DNA of 64,000 nucleotides. Source: Kribbella sindirgiensis (GTDB taxonomy: Bacteria > Actinomycetota > Actinomycetes > Propionibacteriales > Kribbellaceae). A program made the translations under genes and the position numbers. The notes below the pieces were generated by a model, which saw only the letters and a list, made by a program, of their open reading frames with translations, had not been told where the DNA came from and did no database searches. This document shows, one piece after another, positions 54,263 to 63,044 of this stretch (within the stretch, counting starts at the first letter, position 1; each line of letters begins with the position of its first letter). Where the stretch lies: assembly GCF_004331435.1 (NCBI RefSeq), contig NZ_SJKA01000004.1, forward strand, positions 1 to 64,000, given 5' to 3'.

Positions 54263-55188
54263 GCGGCGCTCTCCATCCGGATCCGCGGATCGAGCTGGGA
54301 GTAGACCAGGTCGGCGGCGAGGTTGAACGCCATCACGATCCCGGCCACGAGGAAGGTCGCCGCCTGCACGACGGTGTAGTCGCGGTTGGCGACGGACTCG
54401 ACGACGAGCGTTCCGACGCCGGGCCAGGCGAACACGTTCTCCACCACGACCGCCCCGCCCATCAGGCCGCCCATGTGCAGGCCGATGATCGTCACCACCG
54501 GGATCAGGGAGTTCCGCAGTGCGTGACCGAGCAGCACCTGACGTTCGGTGAGGCCCTTGGAACGGGCGGTCCGGATGTACTGCTCGTGCATCGTCTCGGC
54601 CACGCTCGTCCGGGTCAGCCGCGCGACCGTGGCCGTGAACGGCAGGGCCAGCGTGATCGCCGGAAGCACCAGATGGGCGGGCGTCCCGGTGCCGGCGCTG
54701 GGCAGCACCCGCAACGCCAGGGCGAAGATCAGGATCAGCATGATCCCCGTCCAGAACGTCGGGAACGACTGCAGCGCGATCGTGCCGCCGGAGACCACCC
54801 GGTCGAGCAGCCCGCCCGGCCGTCCGCCGGCGAGCAGGCCGAGCGCCAGGCCGGCGATCACCGCGATGGTGGTCGAGGCAAGCATCAGCTCGGCGGTGGC
54901 CGGCATCCGCTCGAATACCTCGGCCATCGCCGGACGGTTGAACAGGTACGAGTCGCCGAACCGCAACTGGACCACGTCCCCGAGGTAGCTCAGGTACTGC
55001 AACGGCATCGGCCGATCGAGGCCCAGCGTCGCGGTCAGCTCGCGGACCTGGTCCGGCGGCGCGTCCGGACCGAGCATCAACGTCGCGGGGTCGCCGGGCG
55101 CGACGCGCACGATGACGAAGATCAGCGAAGCCGCACCCCACATCACCAGCACGCCGACGAGCAGCCGCTTGACCACGACGCGAATCAC
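54259..55188 (-). CDS. Oligopeptide-type ABC permease (DppB-like)
   Basis: 309 aa from the GTG at 55188, after GAGGAGCGTGTC, in a GTGA overlap with the LacI stop. N-terminus VIRVVVKRLLVGVLVMWGAASLIFVIVRVAPGDPA, with the DppB G-DP motif. EAA loop: YIRTARSKGLTERQVLLGHALRN. Confidence 0.92.
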   Translation of the reverse strand: MIRVVVKRLLVGVLVMWGAASLIFVIVRVAPGDPATLMLGPDAPPDQVRELTATLGLDRPMPLQYLSYLGDVVQLRFGDSYLFNRPAMAEVFERMPATAELMLASTTIAVIAGLALGLLAGGRPGGLLDRVVSGGTIALQSFPTFWTGIMLILIFALALRVLPSAGTGTPAHLVLPAITLALPFTATVARLTRTSVAETMHEQYIRTARSKGLTERQVLLGHALRNSLIPVVTIIGLHMGGLMGGAVVVENVFAWPGVGTLVVESVANRDYTVVQAATFLVAGIVMAFNLAADLVYSQLDPRIRMESAA

Positions 55189-56204
55189 GACACGCTCCTC
55201 GGCGGGGACACGGTGGTGCCGTCGGTGAGCGGGCACTCGACGCTCTCGTTCTTGGCGGCGGTCTCGGGCGTCTCGAGCTGGCCGACCAGCAACCGGGTGG
55301 CCCGTCGCCCCATCTCCTCGCGGGGAACCACCAGACCGGTCCACGTCGTGTCGTTGCGCTGGGCACCGATCGAGTCACCGAGGACGACGACACTCAGCTC
55401 GTCCGGGATCGACACTCCGCGCCGCTCGATCTCCTCGGCCAGCAGGACCTGCTCCGCCACCACCGCGGTGATCCCGCCGTGGCGGATCTCGGCGATCAGT
55501 CCGTCGACCTCGTCGACGGACTCGAGCGTCCAGACCGGAGCCATCTGCCGCCGTCCCTGCCGGAAGCCCCGCTCACGATCGCGGCTCGGCTGCGCTTCGC
55601 CGTCACCCAGGCGGGCGTACGCGACGCGTTCGTGTCCGAGCCCGTAGAGCCGCTCGGTCAGCTGCTCCGTCGCGCCGGCGTAGTCCGCGGCGACGTACGA
55701 CACCGGCGCCCCGGACACCTCCTGGTGCCCGACGTAGACGAACGGGTAGCCGGAGTCGCGCAGCTGCTCGATCTCCTCGCTGCGCGGATTCCGGCCGAGC
55801 AGCAACGCGCCGTCCGCGAGGGACAGCCGGGTCGAGCCGTCGCGGTAGATCTGCCGCTCGCCCTCGGTGCTGGTGAACAGCAGCAGGTCGTACCCGAGCT
55901 CGGCCGCCTCCTGCTCCATCCCGAGCAGGAACGGGAAGTAGAAGTCCATGCTCGTGGTCGGGAACACCGCCTCGAACGTGTAGACGCCGAGGATCTTGTT
56001 CCGGCCACCGGCCAGTGATCGCGCCGAGGCGTTCGCGACGTACCCCCACTCGCGCATCACCGCGAGCACCCGGTCCCGGGTCACCGGGCTGATCCGGACG
56101 CCGGAATCGCGCTCGTTCAGCACCAGCGACACGGTGGCCTGGCTGACTCCGGCCAGCCGGGCGATATCGGCCTGGGTGGGCCGCCGCGCCGCTCCGGGAC
56201 TCAT
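55185..56204 (-). CDS. LacI-family regulator of the sialidase/GH127 cluster
   Basis: 339 aa from the ATG at 56204, preceded by AGAGGTGATCGGA; GTG 56213 is possible. Helix-turn-helix IARLAGVSQATVSLVLNER (about 16-34), linker helix with ISPVTRDRVLAVMREWGY, and a sugar-binding sensor. It is the first gene of the leftward transport/catabolic operon and divergent from the sialidase-like gene. Two GCTAATAC palindromes flank its promoter. Confidence 0.92.
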   Translation of the reverse strand: MSPGAARRPTQADIARLAGVSQATVSLVLNERDSGVRISPVTRDRVLAVMREWGYVANASARSLAGGRNKILGVYTFEAVFPTTSMDFYFPFLLGMEQEAAELGYDLLLFTSTEGERQIYRDGSTRLSLADGALLLGRNPRSEEIEQLRDSGYPFVYVGHQEVSGAPVSYVAADYAGATEQLTERLYGLGHERVAYARLGDGEAQPSRDRERGFRQGRRQMAPVWTLESVDEVDGLIAEIRHGGITAVVAEQVLLAEEIERRGVSIPDELSVVVLGDSIGAQRNDTTWTGLVVPREEMGRRATRLLVGQLETPETAAKNESVECPLTDGTTVSPPRSVS

Positions 56205-56216
56205 TCCGATCACCTC

Positions 56217-56234
56217 TGCTAATACGGGCTAGCA
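56217..56234. promoter_or_regulatory. LacI operator O1 (leader of the LacI operon)
   Basis: TGCTA-n8-TAGCA with a central CG, and the same GCTAATAC half as at 56307. It lies downstream of the likely transcription start on the LacI side. Confidence 0.7.
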
Positions 56235-56247
56235 CCTGTGATCGCCG

Positions 56248-56278
56248 AGTTTCATTCCTGGATCGCCCATGTGTCAAT
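56248..56278 (-). promoter_or_regulatory. Putative promoter of the LacI-led operon
   Basis: TTGACA (minus strand, 56278-56273) with GAAACT or TGAAAC as -10, 18 to 19 nt away. The -10 match is weak. Confidence 0.45.
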
Positions 56279-56306
56279 ACCTGGTGGCAATCCGGCCGAT
56301 CGGAAA

Positions 56307-56322
56307 GCTAATACCCATTAGC
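56307..56322. promoter_or_regulatory. LacI operator O2 (sialidase-like side)
   Basis: GCTAAT-ACCC-ATTAGC has perfect 6-bp arms and sits 69 bases before the sialidase-like start. It shares GCTAATAC with the first operator, 90 bp away centre to centre. Confidence 0.7.
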
Positions 56323-56390
56323 GTCTGGCGCCCAGCCCCGATCGTGGATAGCGTCCCGGCCAATCCCGCTCTGCCGCCAAGGAGAAGTGC

Positions 56391-58472
56391 ATGTCAATCA
56401 GCCGCCGGAACTTCACGCTCGGGATCGCCGCCGGAACCGCCGCGGCCGCACTCCCCGCCACCGCGTCCGCCGCATCCACGGCCCCGAGCAGCGCAGCGGG
56501 ATCCGGGCGTACGCCGTACTTCGCCGAGACCACGCTCTGGGACTCGGCCGTCGACCCGCTGGCCAGCTACTTCGTCTACGGCCTCGTCGTGCTGCCGGAC
56601 GACACGATCATCGCCTGCACCGAAGGCAGGCACGAGACCTGTGACGCCGGACCGCACGACCTGCTGATCCGCCGCAGTACCGACGGCGGCCAGACCTGGA
56701 CGCCCACGCAGGCGGTCGCGGTGGCGGTCGACCGGGAGACGTGGGCGAACCCAACGTTCGTCGTCGACCGGACCACCGGAGAGGTGTTCCTGTTCCACAA
56801 CCTCTGCGTGCAACTGCCGGAGAACACCAGCTGCTCGGCCGACTCCAGCACCGTCTACGTCATCTCCAGCACCGACGGCGGCGTGACTTGGAGCGAGCGC
56901 CGCAGCCTCGCCGGGATGTTCGACCACTTCCCGTACAACTGGGCGATGCACGGCCCCGGTCCCGGCCACGGCATCCAGCTCACGTCAGGCCGGCTGATCG
57001 TCACCGTCTCGCACCGCACGATCATCACCGGCGTACCGGCGGCCGACCGCAACTACGGCGTATCGACCCTGTACAGCGACGACCACGGCCGGACCTGGCA
57101 CGCCGGCGGCGAGGTCCCGATGATCGCGGGGCTGCCCACGCTCGGTGAGGCCAGGCTGGTGGAACGCTCCGACGGCACGGTCGTGATCAACAGCCGGCCC
57201 GGCTCCGGCCAGGACTGGCCGCGCGGCATCGCCGTCAGCTCGGACGGCGGACTCACCTGGTCGGAGTCCGTCCTCGACTTCAGCGCGGGCCTCTTCAACG
57301 GCTGCGACAACAGCCTCATCAACTACCCCGGCCGACGGATGGTGTTCAGCCGCCCGGACGCGCCGATGCGCTGGAACATGACCGTCTCGGTCAGCTACGA
57401 CGAGGGCTACTCGTTCCGCTACGGCCGTACCGTCCATCCGGGCCGCTCGTACTACTCCGACCTCGCTAACCTCTCCGACGGCACGATCGTCCTGCTCTAC
57501 GGTTGCGACGGCGACCTCGACGGCAGCCCGCAGCGGGTCTCCGTGGCCCGCTTCAACCTCGAGTGGCTGACACAGGGCCGCGACAGCCTCGGGACCGGTC
57601 CGCAGCTGACCGAGCGAACCGTTGACCTCGGCAACAGTGCGCCGGCCGCACGGCGCTCGGGCGGCACAATCACCGTCGTCCGCGAGCCCACCGCCCGTCG
57701 CGGCGCCCGCGCGGTCTTCACTCCAGCAGCCGTCGGCGACTACCTCGAGTACTCGTTCACCGCGGCCGGTGACTGCGAGTACGAGCTTTGGCTGCGCTAC
57801 TTCCGTTCCTCCACCGGCGGCCTGGTGACCGTCACGGTGGACGGTCGCGAACTCCGCAACTCCAGCTTCGACTTCACCACCTTCCGCATGGACGGGTACG
57901 CCGTCGCACTGCTCGATCGTCTGTCGTTGCGGGCGGGCCGGCACACGATCCGCTTCACCCTGGCCGCACCTGGGCGCGGCGGCGGTACGACGATGTCGCT
58001 CGACGAGCTGAGCATGGTGCAGTCCGTCCACGCCCCCGACGTACGCGAGGAGGTCACCGTCGACAACGGAGGCGACCTCGGCTTCTCGGTCGTCGGGACC
58101 TGGCCGAGCAGCCGCGGCGTGCCCGGATACTACGGCTTCAACTACGTCTCGCACGCGAAGGGCACCGGCGCCAACGTTGCCCAGTGGCGGCCGGCGTTGC
58201 CCGGCGGCGACCGGTACGAGGTCCTCGCGTCGTACTCCGCGACCACCAACCGGGCAACCGACGCGACGTACGTCGTGCACCACGCCGACGGAGTCACTCC
58301 GGTGACGGTCGATCAGACGAAGAACGGCGTACCCGAAGTGCGGACCGGTGAGTGGGTCTCGCTGGGGGTCTTCCGGTTCGCGGCCGGGCTGGACGGGTAC
58401 GTCGAGCTGAGTGACGCGGCGAACAACGTCGTCGTCGCCGATGCCGTCCGGTTCCGGAGGCAGCCGGCATGA
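56391..58472 (+). CDS. Tat-exported sialidase-like (BNR) protein with golvesin-type C-terminal domain
   Basis: 693 aa, ATG after AAGGAGAAGTGC. Tat signal SRRNFTLGIAAG with AXA cleavage at about 28. Four Asp-box repeats of the beta-propeller: STDGGQTW, STDGGVTW, SDDHGRTW and SSDGGLTW. A sialidase-like RHE...Arg pattern (GRHETCDAG, ARLVERSDGT, FSRPDAP) is partly visible, so activity on sialic acid is not certain. A beta-sandwich (about 405-545) and a golvesin/xanthan-lyase-like CBM domain (about 550-693; VDNGGDLGFSVVGTW) follow. Exported glycan-acting enzyme or binder. Confidence 0.85.
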   Translation: MSISRRNFTLGIAAGTAAAALPATASAASTAPSSAAGSGRTPYFAETTLWDSAVDPLASYFVYGLVVLPDDTIIACTEGRHETCDAGPHDLLIRRSTDGGQTWTPTQAVAVAVDRETWANPTFVVDRTTGEVFLFHNLCVQLPENTSCSADSSTVYVISSTDGGVTWSERRSLAGMFDHFPYNWAMHGPGPGHGIQLTSGRLIVTVSHRTIITGVPAADRNYGVSTLYSDDHGRTWHAGGEVPMIAGLPTLGEARLVERSDGTVVINSRPGSGQDWPRGIAVSSDGGLTWSESVLDFSAGLFNGCDNSLINYPGRRMVFSRPDAPMRWNMTVSVSYDEGYSFRYGRTVHPGRSYYSDLANLSDGTIVLLYGCDGDLDGSPQRVSVARFNLEWLTQGRDSLGTGPQLTERTVDLGNSAPAARRSGGTITVVREPTARRGARAVFTPAAVGDYLEYSFTAAGDCEYELWLRYFRSSTGGLVTVTVDGRELRNSSFDFTTFRMDGYAVALLDRLSLRAGRHTIRFTLAAPGRGGGTTMSLDELSMVQSVHAPDVREEVTVDNGGDLGFSVVGTWPSSRGVPGYYGFNYVSHAKGTGANVAQWRPALPGGDRYEVLASYSATTNRATDATYVVHHADGVTPVTVDQTKNGVPEVRTGEWVSLGVFRFAAGLDGYVELSDAANNVVVADAVRFRRQPA

Positions 58473-60304
58473 TCGCACCGGTGATGCCGTCGGCAGCGGT
58501 CGTCCTGCGGCCGCTGCCGGACAACCAGGTGATGGGCGGATTCTGGCACCGGCGGATGGTGGCGAACCGCGCGGCGATCCCGGTGGGGCACGAACGTTTG
58601 GTTGCTGCGGGCAACATTCGCAATCTCCGGATCGCGGCGGGCCAGGAGACCGGCGCGGCCGAAGGCGGCAGCTTCCGGGACTCCGACGTGTACAAGTGGC
58701 TGGAGGCCGCGGCGTGGGACGGATCACCGCTCGGTCAGGCGCTGGGCGGCACGATCGTGGCGGCTCAGCGCGACGATGGCTACCTCAACTCGGCGATCCA
58801 GGTCCGCGGCGAGAAGCGCTACGAGCGGCTGTGGATGAGCCACGAGCTGTACTGCGCCGGCCACCTGTTCCAGGCCGCGGTGGCTGCTGCTCGCGCCACC
58901 GGCGACACCGAACTGCTGACGGTCGCGACGCGCTTCGCGGACCAGCTCGTCGCGACGTTCGGCCCGGACCGGCGCCGAGACCTCGACGGGCATCCGGCGG
59001 TCGAGATGGGTCTTGTGGAGTTGTACCGGCAGACCGGCGAGCCGAGCTACCTGGAGCTCGCGAGGTACTTCGTCGACGCCCGCGGCCACGGTCGCGCCAC
59101 GAAACCGGGCTTCGATCCGTCGCACTACGGCAACCCTGCGCACTACGCGGATCGGGTCCCGGTGCGTCAGGCAACGACCGTCGAGGGGCATGCCGTCCGT
59201 GCGGTCTACTTCGCGGCCGGCGCCACCGACGTCGCGATCGAGACCGGAGACGCGGAACTGCTCGCGGCGGTGCGCGGCCAGTACGACGCGATGCGCCGGC
59301 AGAAGCAGCATGTCAACGGTGCGGTCGGATCGCGATGGGACGGTGAAGCGTTCGGCGATGTGTACGAGTTGCCACCGGACCGGGCGTACGCCGAGACGTG
59401 TGCCGCGATCGGAACGCTGCATTGGGCGTGGCGGCTGCTGCTGGCGACGGGCGATCCGCAGTACGCCGAGCAGATCGAGCTGATCCTCTACAACGCCGTA
59501 CTGCCTGGGGTTTCGCTCAGTGGGGCGGAGTACTTCTACGTCAACACGCTGCATCGGCGGACCGACGCTCGGGGTGACCTGCAGCGCTCGCCGGCGCACG
59601 GGCGCCGGCCGTGGTTCAACTGCGCGTGCTGTCCGCCGAACGTGATGCGCACCCTCGCCAGCCTGCCTGCGTACCTGGCCACCGGCAGCGAGGACGCACT
59701 GCAGATCCACCAATACGCCACCGGCAAGCTCCGCTCCGGGACCTTCGCCGTTGACGTCGAGACCGACTATCCGTGGAACGGCCGAATCACCATCACTGTG
59801 ACGGATGCGCCAGATCACGAGGTCGAGCTGGCCCTGCGGATCCCCGAGTGGGCGACTGGGGCGGCGATCGACGGCCACCCCGCCGCCCCTGGGTACGCCA
59901 AGGTCAGCAGACTGTTCCAGGCCGGTGACGCGGTCGTCCTGGACCTGCCCATGTCACCGCGCCTGGTGGTGTCCGGCGCCAACGCCGATGCAACCCGGGG
60001 CTGCGTTGCCGTCGCGCGCGGCCCACTGGTGTACGCCGCCGAACAGCCCGACCAGGCGGCGACCGTCGAAGACCTCCGCATCGATCCCACAGCCAACCTG
60101 GATGCACAGGATCGCCCCAACCTGCTCGACGGCGTGACAACCCTGCACACCACCGGACTCGCGGTCTCGGCGCAGGACTCGCCATACGTTCCCTACGACG
60201 GCCGGTCAACCGAAGGCAAACCGGTCCCGATCACCCTGATCCCCTACTACACCTGGGCAAACCGCGGCCAGCACGCGATGCGGGTATGGATCCCGGCGGT
60301 CTAG
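58469..60304 (+). CDS. GH127 beta-L-arabinofuranosidase
   Basis: 611 aa, in an ATGA overlap with the sialidase-like gene. The zinc-cysteine active site of GH127 is complete: Glu and Cys in YAETCAAIG (309, 311) and the pair CC in FNCACCPPN (387, 388), one Cys being the nucleophile. No signal peptide is visible, so it acts inside the cell and releases L-arabinofuranose from oligosaccharides or glycopeptides. Its TAG stop is the first part of a CTAG plus the degenerate inverted-repeat end at 60301. Confidence 0.9.
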   Translation: MIAPVMPSAAVVLRPLPDNQVMGGFWHRRMVANRAAIPVGHERLVAAGNIRNLRIAAGQETGAAEGGSFRDSDVYKWLEAAAWDGSPLGQALGGTIVAAQRDDGYLNSAIQVRGEKRYERLWMSHELYCAGHLFQAAVAAARATGDTELLTVATRFADQLVATFGPDRRRDLDGHPAVEMGLVELYRQTGEPSYLELARYFVDARGHGRATKPGFDPSHYGNPAHYADRVPVRQATTVEGHAVRAVYFAAGATDVAIETGDAELLAAVRGQYDAMRRQKQHVNGAVGSRWDGEAFGDVYELPPDRAYAETCAAIGTLHWAWRLLLATGDPQYAEQIELILYNAVLPGVSLSGAEYFYVNTLHRRTDARGDLQRSPAHGRRPWFNCACCPPNVMRTLASLPAYLATGSEDALQIHQYATGKLRSGTFAVDVETDYPWNGRITITVTDAPDHEVELALRIPEWATGAAIDGHPAAPGYAKVSRLFQAGDAVVLDLPMSPRLVVSGANADATRGCVAVARGPLVYAAEQPDQAATVEDLRIDPTANLDAQDRPNLLDGVTTLHTTGLAVSAQDSPYVPYDGRSTEGKPVPITLIPYYTWANRGQHAMRVWIPAV

Positions 60305-60325
60305 TTGTCGTGAGTCGGAAGTTCG
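60301..60325. repeat. Single degenerate copy of the inverted-repeat element end
   Basis: CTAGTTGTCGTGAGTCGGAAG at 60301-60321, and the following TTCGG, match the left end of the element at 43754 except for one base substitution and one insertion. The opposite end is not found nearby. As at 43754, the TAG stop codon of the gene upstream lies in the CTAG. Confidence 0.65.
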
Positions 60326-60385
60326 GCTCGTTGAGAGACGCGACCGATCCGCATAATGGCTACTACCGTCGCCACTACCGGCTAC

Positions 60386-60407
60386 AATGACTACGATAGG
60401 CGTCATT
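60386..60407. promoter_or_regulatory. Putative HipB operator
   Basis: AATGAC (60386-60391) and GTCATT (60402-60407) form a perfect inverted repeat with a 10-nt centre. The left arm overlaps a TACAAT -10 box (60383-60388). Confidence 0.5.
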
Positions 60408-60428
60408 ACGTCAGGGAGTGTGAGCGTC

Positions 60429-60731
60429 ATGGCGCGGTTGCCCGTACCGGCGCGGACGCGGCTTGCCGGGGAGCGGATCGGTGCGCATCTCACGGCTTGG
60501 CGCAAGTTGCAGGGTCTCACTGCTGCACAGGTCGCGGATCGTGCGGGCCTCTCCCGCGACACGCTCCGCAAACTGGAGCACGGGGAGACCACGGTCGGTC
60601 TCGACGTGTTCCTCAACGTCGCCCGGGTGCTCGGCACTCTCGATCGCCTGGTCGAAGCGCTCGACCCGTACGAGACCGATCTCGGCCGCGCCCGCGCGGA
60701 TCAGGCGCTACCGAAACGAGTCCGGCGATGA
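60429..60731 (+). CDS. hipB: HipB-like XRE antitoxin/regulator
   Basis: 100 aa from ATG 60429, with GGGAG ten bases before it. Helix-turn-helix LTAAQVADRAGLSRDTLRKLEHGE in outline (AGLSRDTLRKLEHGETTV). It overlaps the broken hipA gene by four bases. In intact pairs HipB binds its own operator and sequesters the kinase HipA; a palindrome fits the first role here. Confidence 0.85.
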   Translation: MARLPVPARTRLAGERIGAHLTAWRKLQGLTAAQVADRAGLSRDTLRKLEHGETTVGLDVFLNVARVLGTLDRLVEALDPYETDLGRARADQALPKRVRR

Positions 60732-61896
60732 GCGATGCCGTCATCGTCTCGGTGGATCTCGACGGACGGCCGGTCACCGTCGGTACGGCCTACTTCAGCC
60801 GTCGCCGCAACGTGCTCTCCACGGCATTCCGGTACGACGAGACCTACCTGTCGCGACCGGATGCCTACACGGTCGACCCGGCGATGCCTCTCGCGCAAGG
60901 GAACCACACGGTCAGCGGGATGCCCGGTGCGCTCAGCGACTGTTCTCCGGACCGCTGGGGCCGGAATCTCATCGCCAAGCTGCTGCGGGTACGAGCCCTT
61001 CGAGAGGGCAGAACGAGCCCGGCCGTGAGCGATGTGGACTACCTGCTGGGCGTCAGCGATCTGACCCGCCAAGGAGCCCTGCGGTTCCGCACCACACCCG
61101 ACGGCCCGTACCTCGATCCGGATCTGACGGTTCCCAAGCTGGTGGAGCTGCCGAGATTACTGCAGGCAGCCGACGCCGCGGCCCGAGATCCCGACGACAT
61201 GTCAGCGGTGAAAGACTGTTCATCGCCAAGTTCCCGCACCCGGGCGACGAATGGGATGTCATCGGCTGGGAGAAGTCGGCCCTCGATCTGGCGCAGCGAT
61301 CGGGCGTCGAGGCGCCGGCCCGGAGACTCGTCTCGATCGGTGGCCGATCCGTCCTCGCACTCGAGCGATTCGACCGGGAGACCGGGCGGCGGGTCGGGTA
61401 CATGAGTGCGATGACGATGGTCCATGGCCGGGACGGCACGCCGGCCGACTATCTCGAGGTGGCAGAGACGCTGGCGGAGTACGGATCGCGGGTCGGCGCA
61501 GATCTGCGGCAGCTGTGGCGGCGGATCGCCTTCTCGGTCGCCGTCCACAACACCGACGACCACCTGCGCAATCACGGTTTCCTCCGTGACGGCCGATCCG
61601 GCTGGCGACTGTCGCCGGCTTTCGATCTCAACCCGAACCCAGAAGTCGGCATGCAACGGGTGACCGGTATCGGAGGGGCATACCACCGCGACGACGAGTT
61701 GACCGGCCTGATGTCGTACGCGGACTCGTTCCGGCTCACGACCGGGGACGCCCGCCGAATCCTTCGCGACGTACTCGAGGGCACCGCAGGCTGGAAGGAA
61801 GTTGCTCTCAGCAACAGCGTACCCGCCCACGAACTGCCTCGCTTCGAAGAAGCGTTCGAAGGCCTTCGAGGGCAGATGGCCGGCCTGGCCCGCTGA
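60728..61896 (+). pseudogene. hipA: hipA toxin-kinase gene disrupted by an internal deletion and frameshift
   Basis: The first part (60728 to about 61215) reads in one frame: MSDAVIVSVDLDGRPVTVG, ALSDCSPDRWGRNLIAKLLR and DPDDMSAVKD. The rest reads in another frame from about 61207 to 61896: GERLFIAKFPHPGDEWDVIGWEKSALDLA, the catalytic HNTDDHLRNHGFL and AFDLNPNPEVGM. The segment expected between SAVKD and GERLF, with the Gly-rich nucleotide loop (LGGARPKAS in relatives), is missing, so the protein cannot be a working kinase. The junction ggtgaaagactg is read in both frames, suggesting recombination between short repeats. Confidence 0.85.
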
Positions 61897-61907
61897 GCCT
61901 CCGAGCA

Positions 61908-61943
61908 GAACGCCCAGGTCAGATGGCTCTGACCTGGGCGTTC
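61908..61943. terminator. Terminator between hipA and tmRNA
   Basis: A 16-bp perfect stem (GAACGCCCAGGTCAGA and its complement) around TGGC, between the end of hipA and the 3' end of ssrA. No U-run follows in either direction. It probably ends both transcripts. Confidence 0.8.
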
Positions 61944-61949
61944 TCAAGG

Positions 61950-62326
61950 GGTGGAGGTGGCGGGAATCGAACCCGCGTCCTTCGGCGTCGCTTCAAGGCT
62001 TCTCCGGGCGCAGTCTGAATGGCGCTTTTCTCAGCCCCAGCGTTTGTACAGACATCTCGCTGACAGGCTCAGTCACTGTAAATGTCCCGTGCTAACCCCG
62101 TGACCGGGCTAGCAAAGCAAGCTCTCTAGATGAGGCCAGGGGCCGGGGCGAGAGCATCCCCGGGCTGACCGCTTCTTTAAGTGCTCAGGCCGTCAGGCGG
62201 CGAGAGCGAAGCTACTGCGCTTGGAATCGGCAGTTATTGGTTTCCAGAGATCGTTAACGAGATAACCCTGGATCCTCGGCCCGCTTCCCTTGGAACGTAC
62301 GTCCAAAGTCGAAACCGTTCACCCCC
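61950..62326 (-). ncRNA. ssrA: tmRNA (SsrA)
   Basis: About 377 nt. The 5' end GGGGGTGAACGGTTTCGACT pairs through GGGGGTG with CACCTCC near the 3' end, which has the T-arm GGGTTCGATTCCC. The reading frame for the tag follows CCAATAACT: ADSKRSSFALAA then TGA, with an alanine from the tRNA-like part in front. Tags ending in ALAA mark proteins for ClpXP. The encoded end is ACC followed by C, so the last A of CCA must be added. SmpB, its partner, lies 1.5 kb upstream on the same strand. Confidence 0.95.
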
Positions 62327-62410
62327 TGTTGAGTTGTCAAACTCCCACCCGTACCGCGGTGGAAGATCCACACTATCAAGTCCAACAAGCTGCCCGCACC
62401 TGACATTCCC

Positions 62411-62971
62411 CTACTTGATCAGGCGCAGGGTGAACGGATAGCGGAACTTGCCGCCCGCCGCGGTGGCCAGGCCGCCGATGCCGGTCAGCAGGAACCAGAG
62501 GATCCCGAGGATCGGGAACAGGAACCCGAGGAACCCGTCGGTGATCCCGGTCGCGATCCCCAGCAGCGCGAACGCCCCGAACGCGGTCAGCTGGAAGTTC
62601 AGCGCCTCGACGGCGTGCCGGCGTACGGCGGGATTCTTCTGGCCGGAGGTCGCGACGACCAGCGCCGGGCCGACGAACGACGTCGGGTAGCCGAGCCAGT
62701 GCGCGATCGTGCCCATCCCGCGCCCGTCGCCGCGGTACGTCTGCAGCGGCGCCGGCCGGGTGAAGGCCGCCGGCGCGAACGTCGGGACCGGCCGCGAGAC
62801 CAGCCCGTCGAACGAGCTGTTCAGCTCGGCCCGGGTGCGGGCCTTCAGGGCCTTCTCGAGCCGGAGGTCGAACTCCATGTGGTCGAGCCGACCGTCGGCG
62901 TACATTTCTTTCAGGATCTCGACGGCCCGGTCGCGCTGGGCCGGCGTCACGAGCAGCTCTGATGTGGACAT
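62411..62971 (-). CDS. DUF1707/DUF4870 membrane protein
   Basis: 186 aa from ATG 62971. The N-terminal DUF1707 (SELLVTPAQRDRAVEILKEMYADGRLDHMEFDLRLE, cues DRAVEILKEMYADGRLDHMEF) is followed by a Pro-rich linker and a DUF4870-type domain with three helices (about 95-185; HWLGYPTSFVGPALVV, NPAVRRHAVEALNFQ). Function unknown. It lies between ssrA and the next membrane protein. Confidence 0.85.
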   Translation of the reverse strand: MSTSELLVTPAQRDRAVEILKEMYADGRLDHMEFDLRLEKALKARTRAELNSSFDGLVSRPVPTFAPAAFTRPAPLQTYRGDGRGMGTIAHWLGYPTSFVGPALVVATSGQKNPAVRRHAVEALNFQLTAFGAFALLGIATGITDGFLGFLFPILGILWFLLTGIGGLATAAGGKFRYPFTLRLIK

Positions 62972-63044
62972 GTTTCCACTCTGCGCGCCGACGGCCGCCC
63001 GCCCCATCGGGTTCGCCCCCGAAGCGCCCCTGACCGAACCCGGA

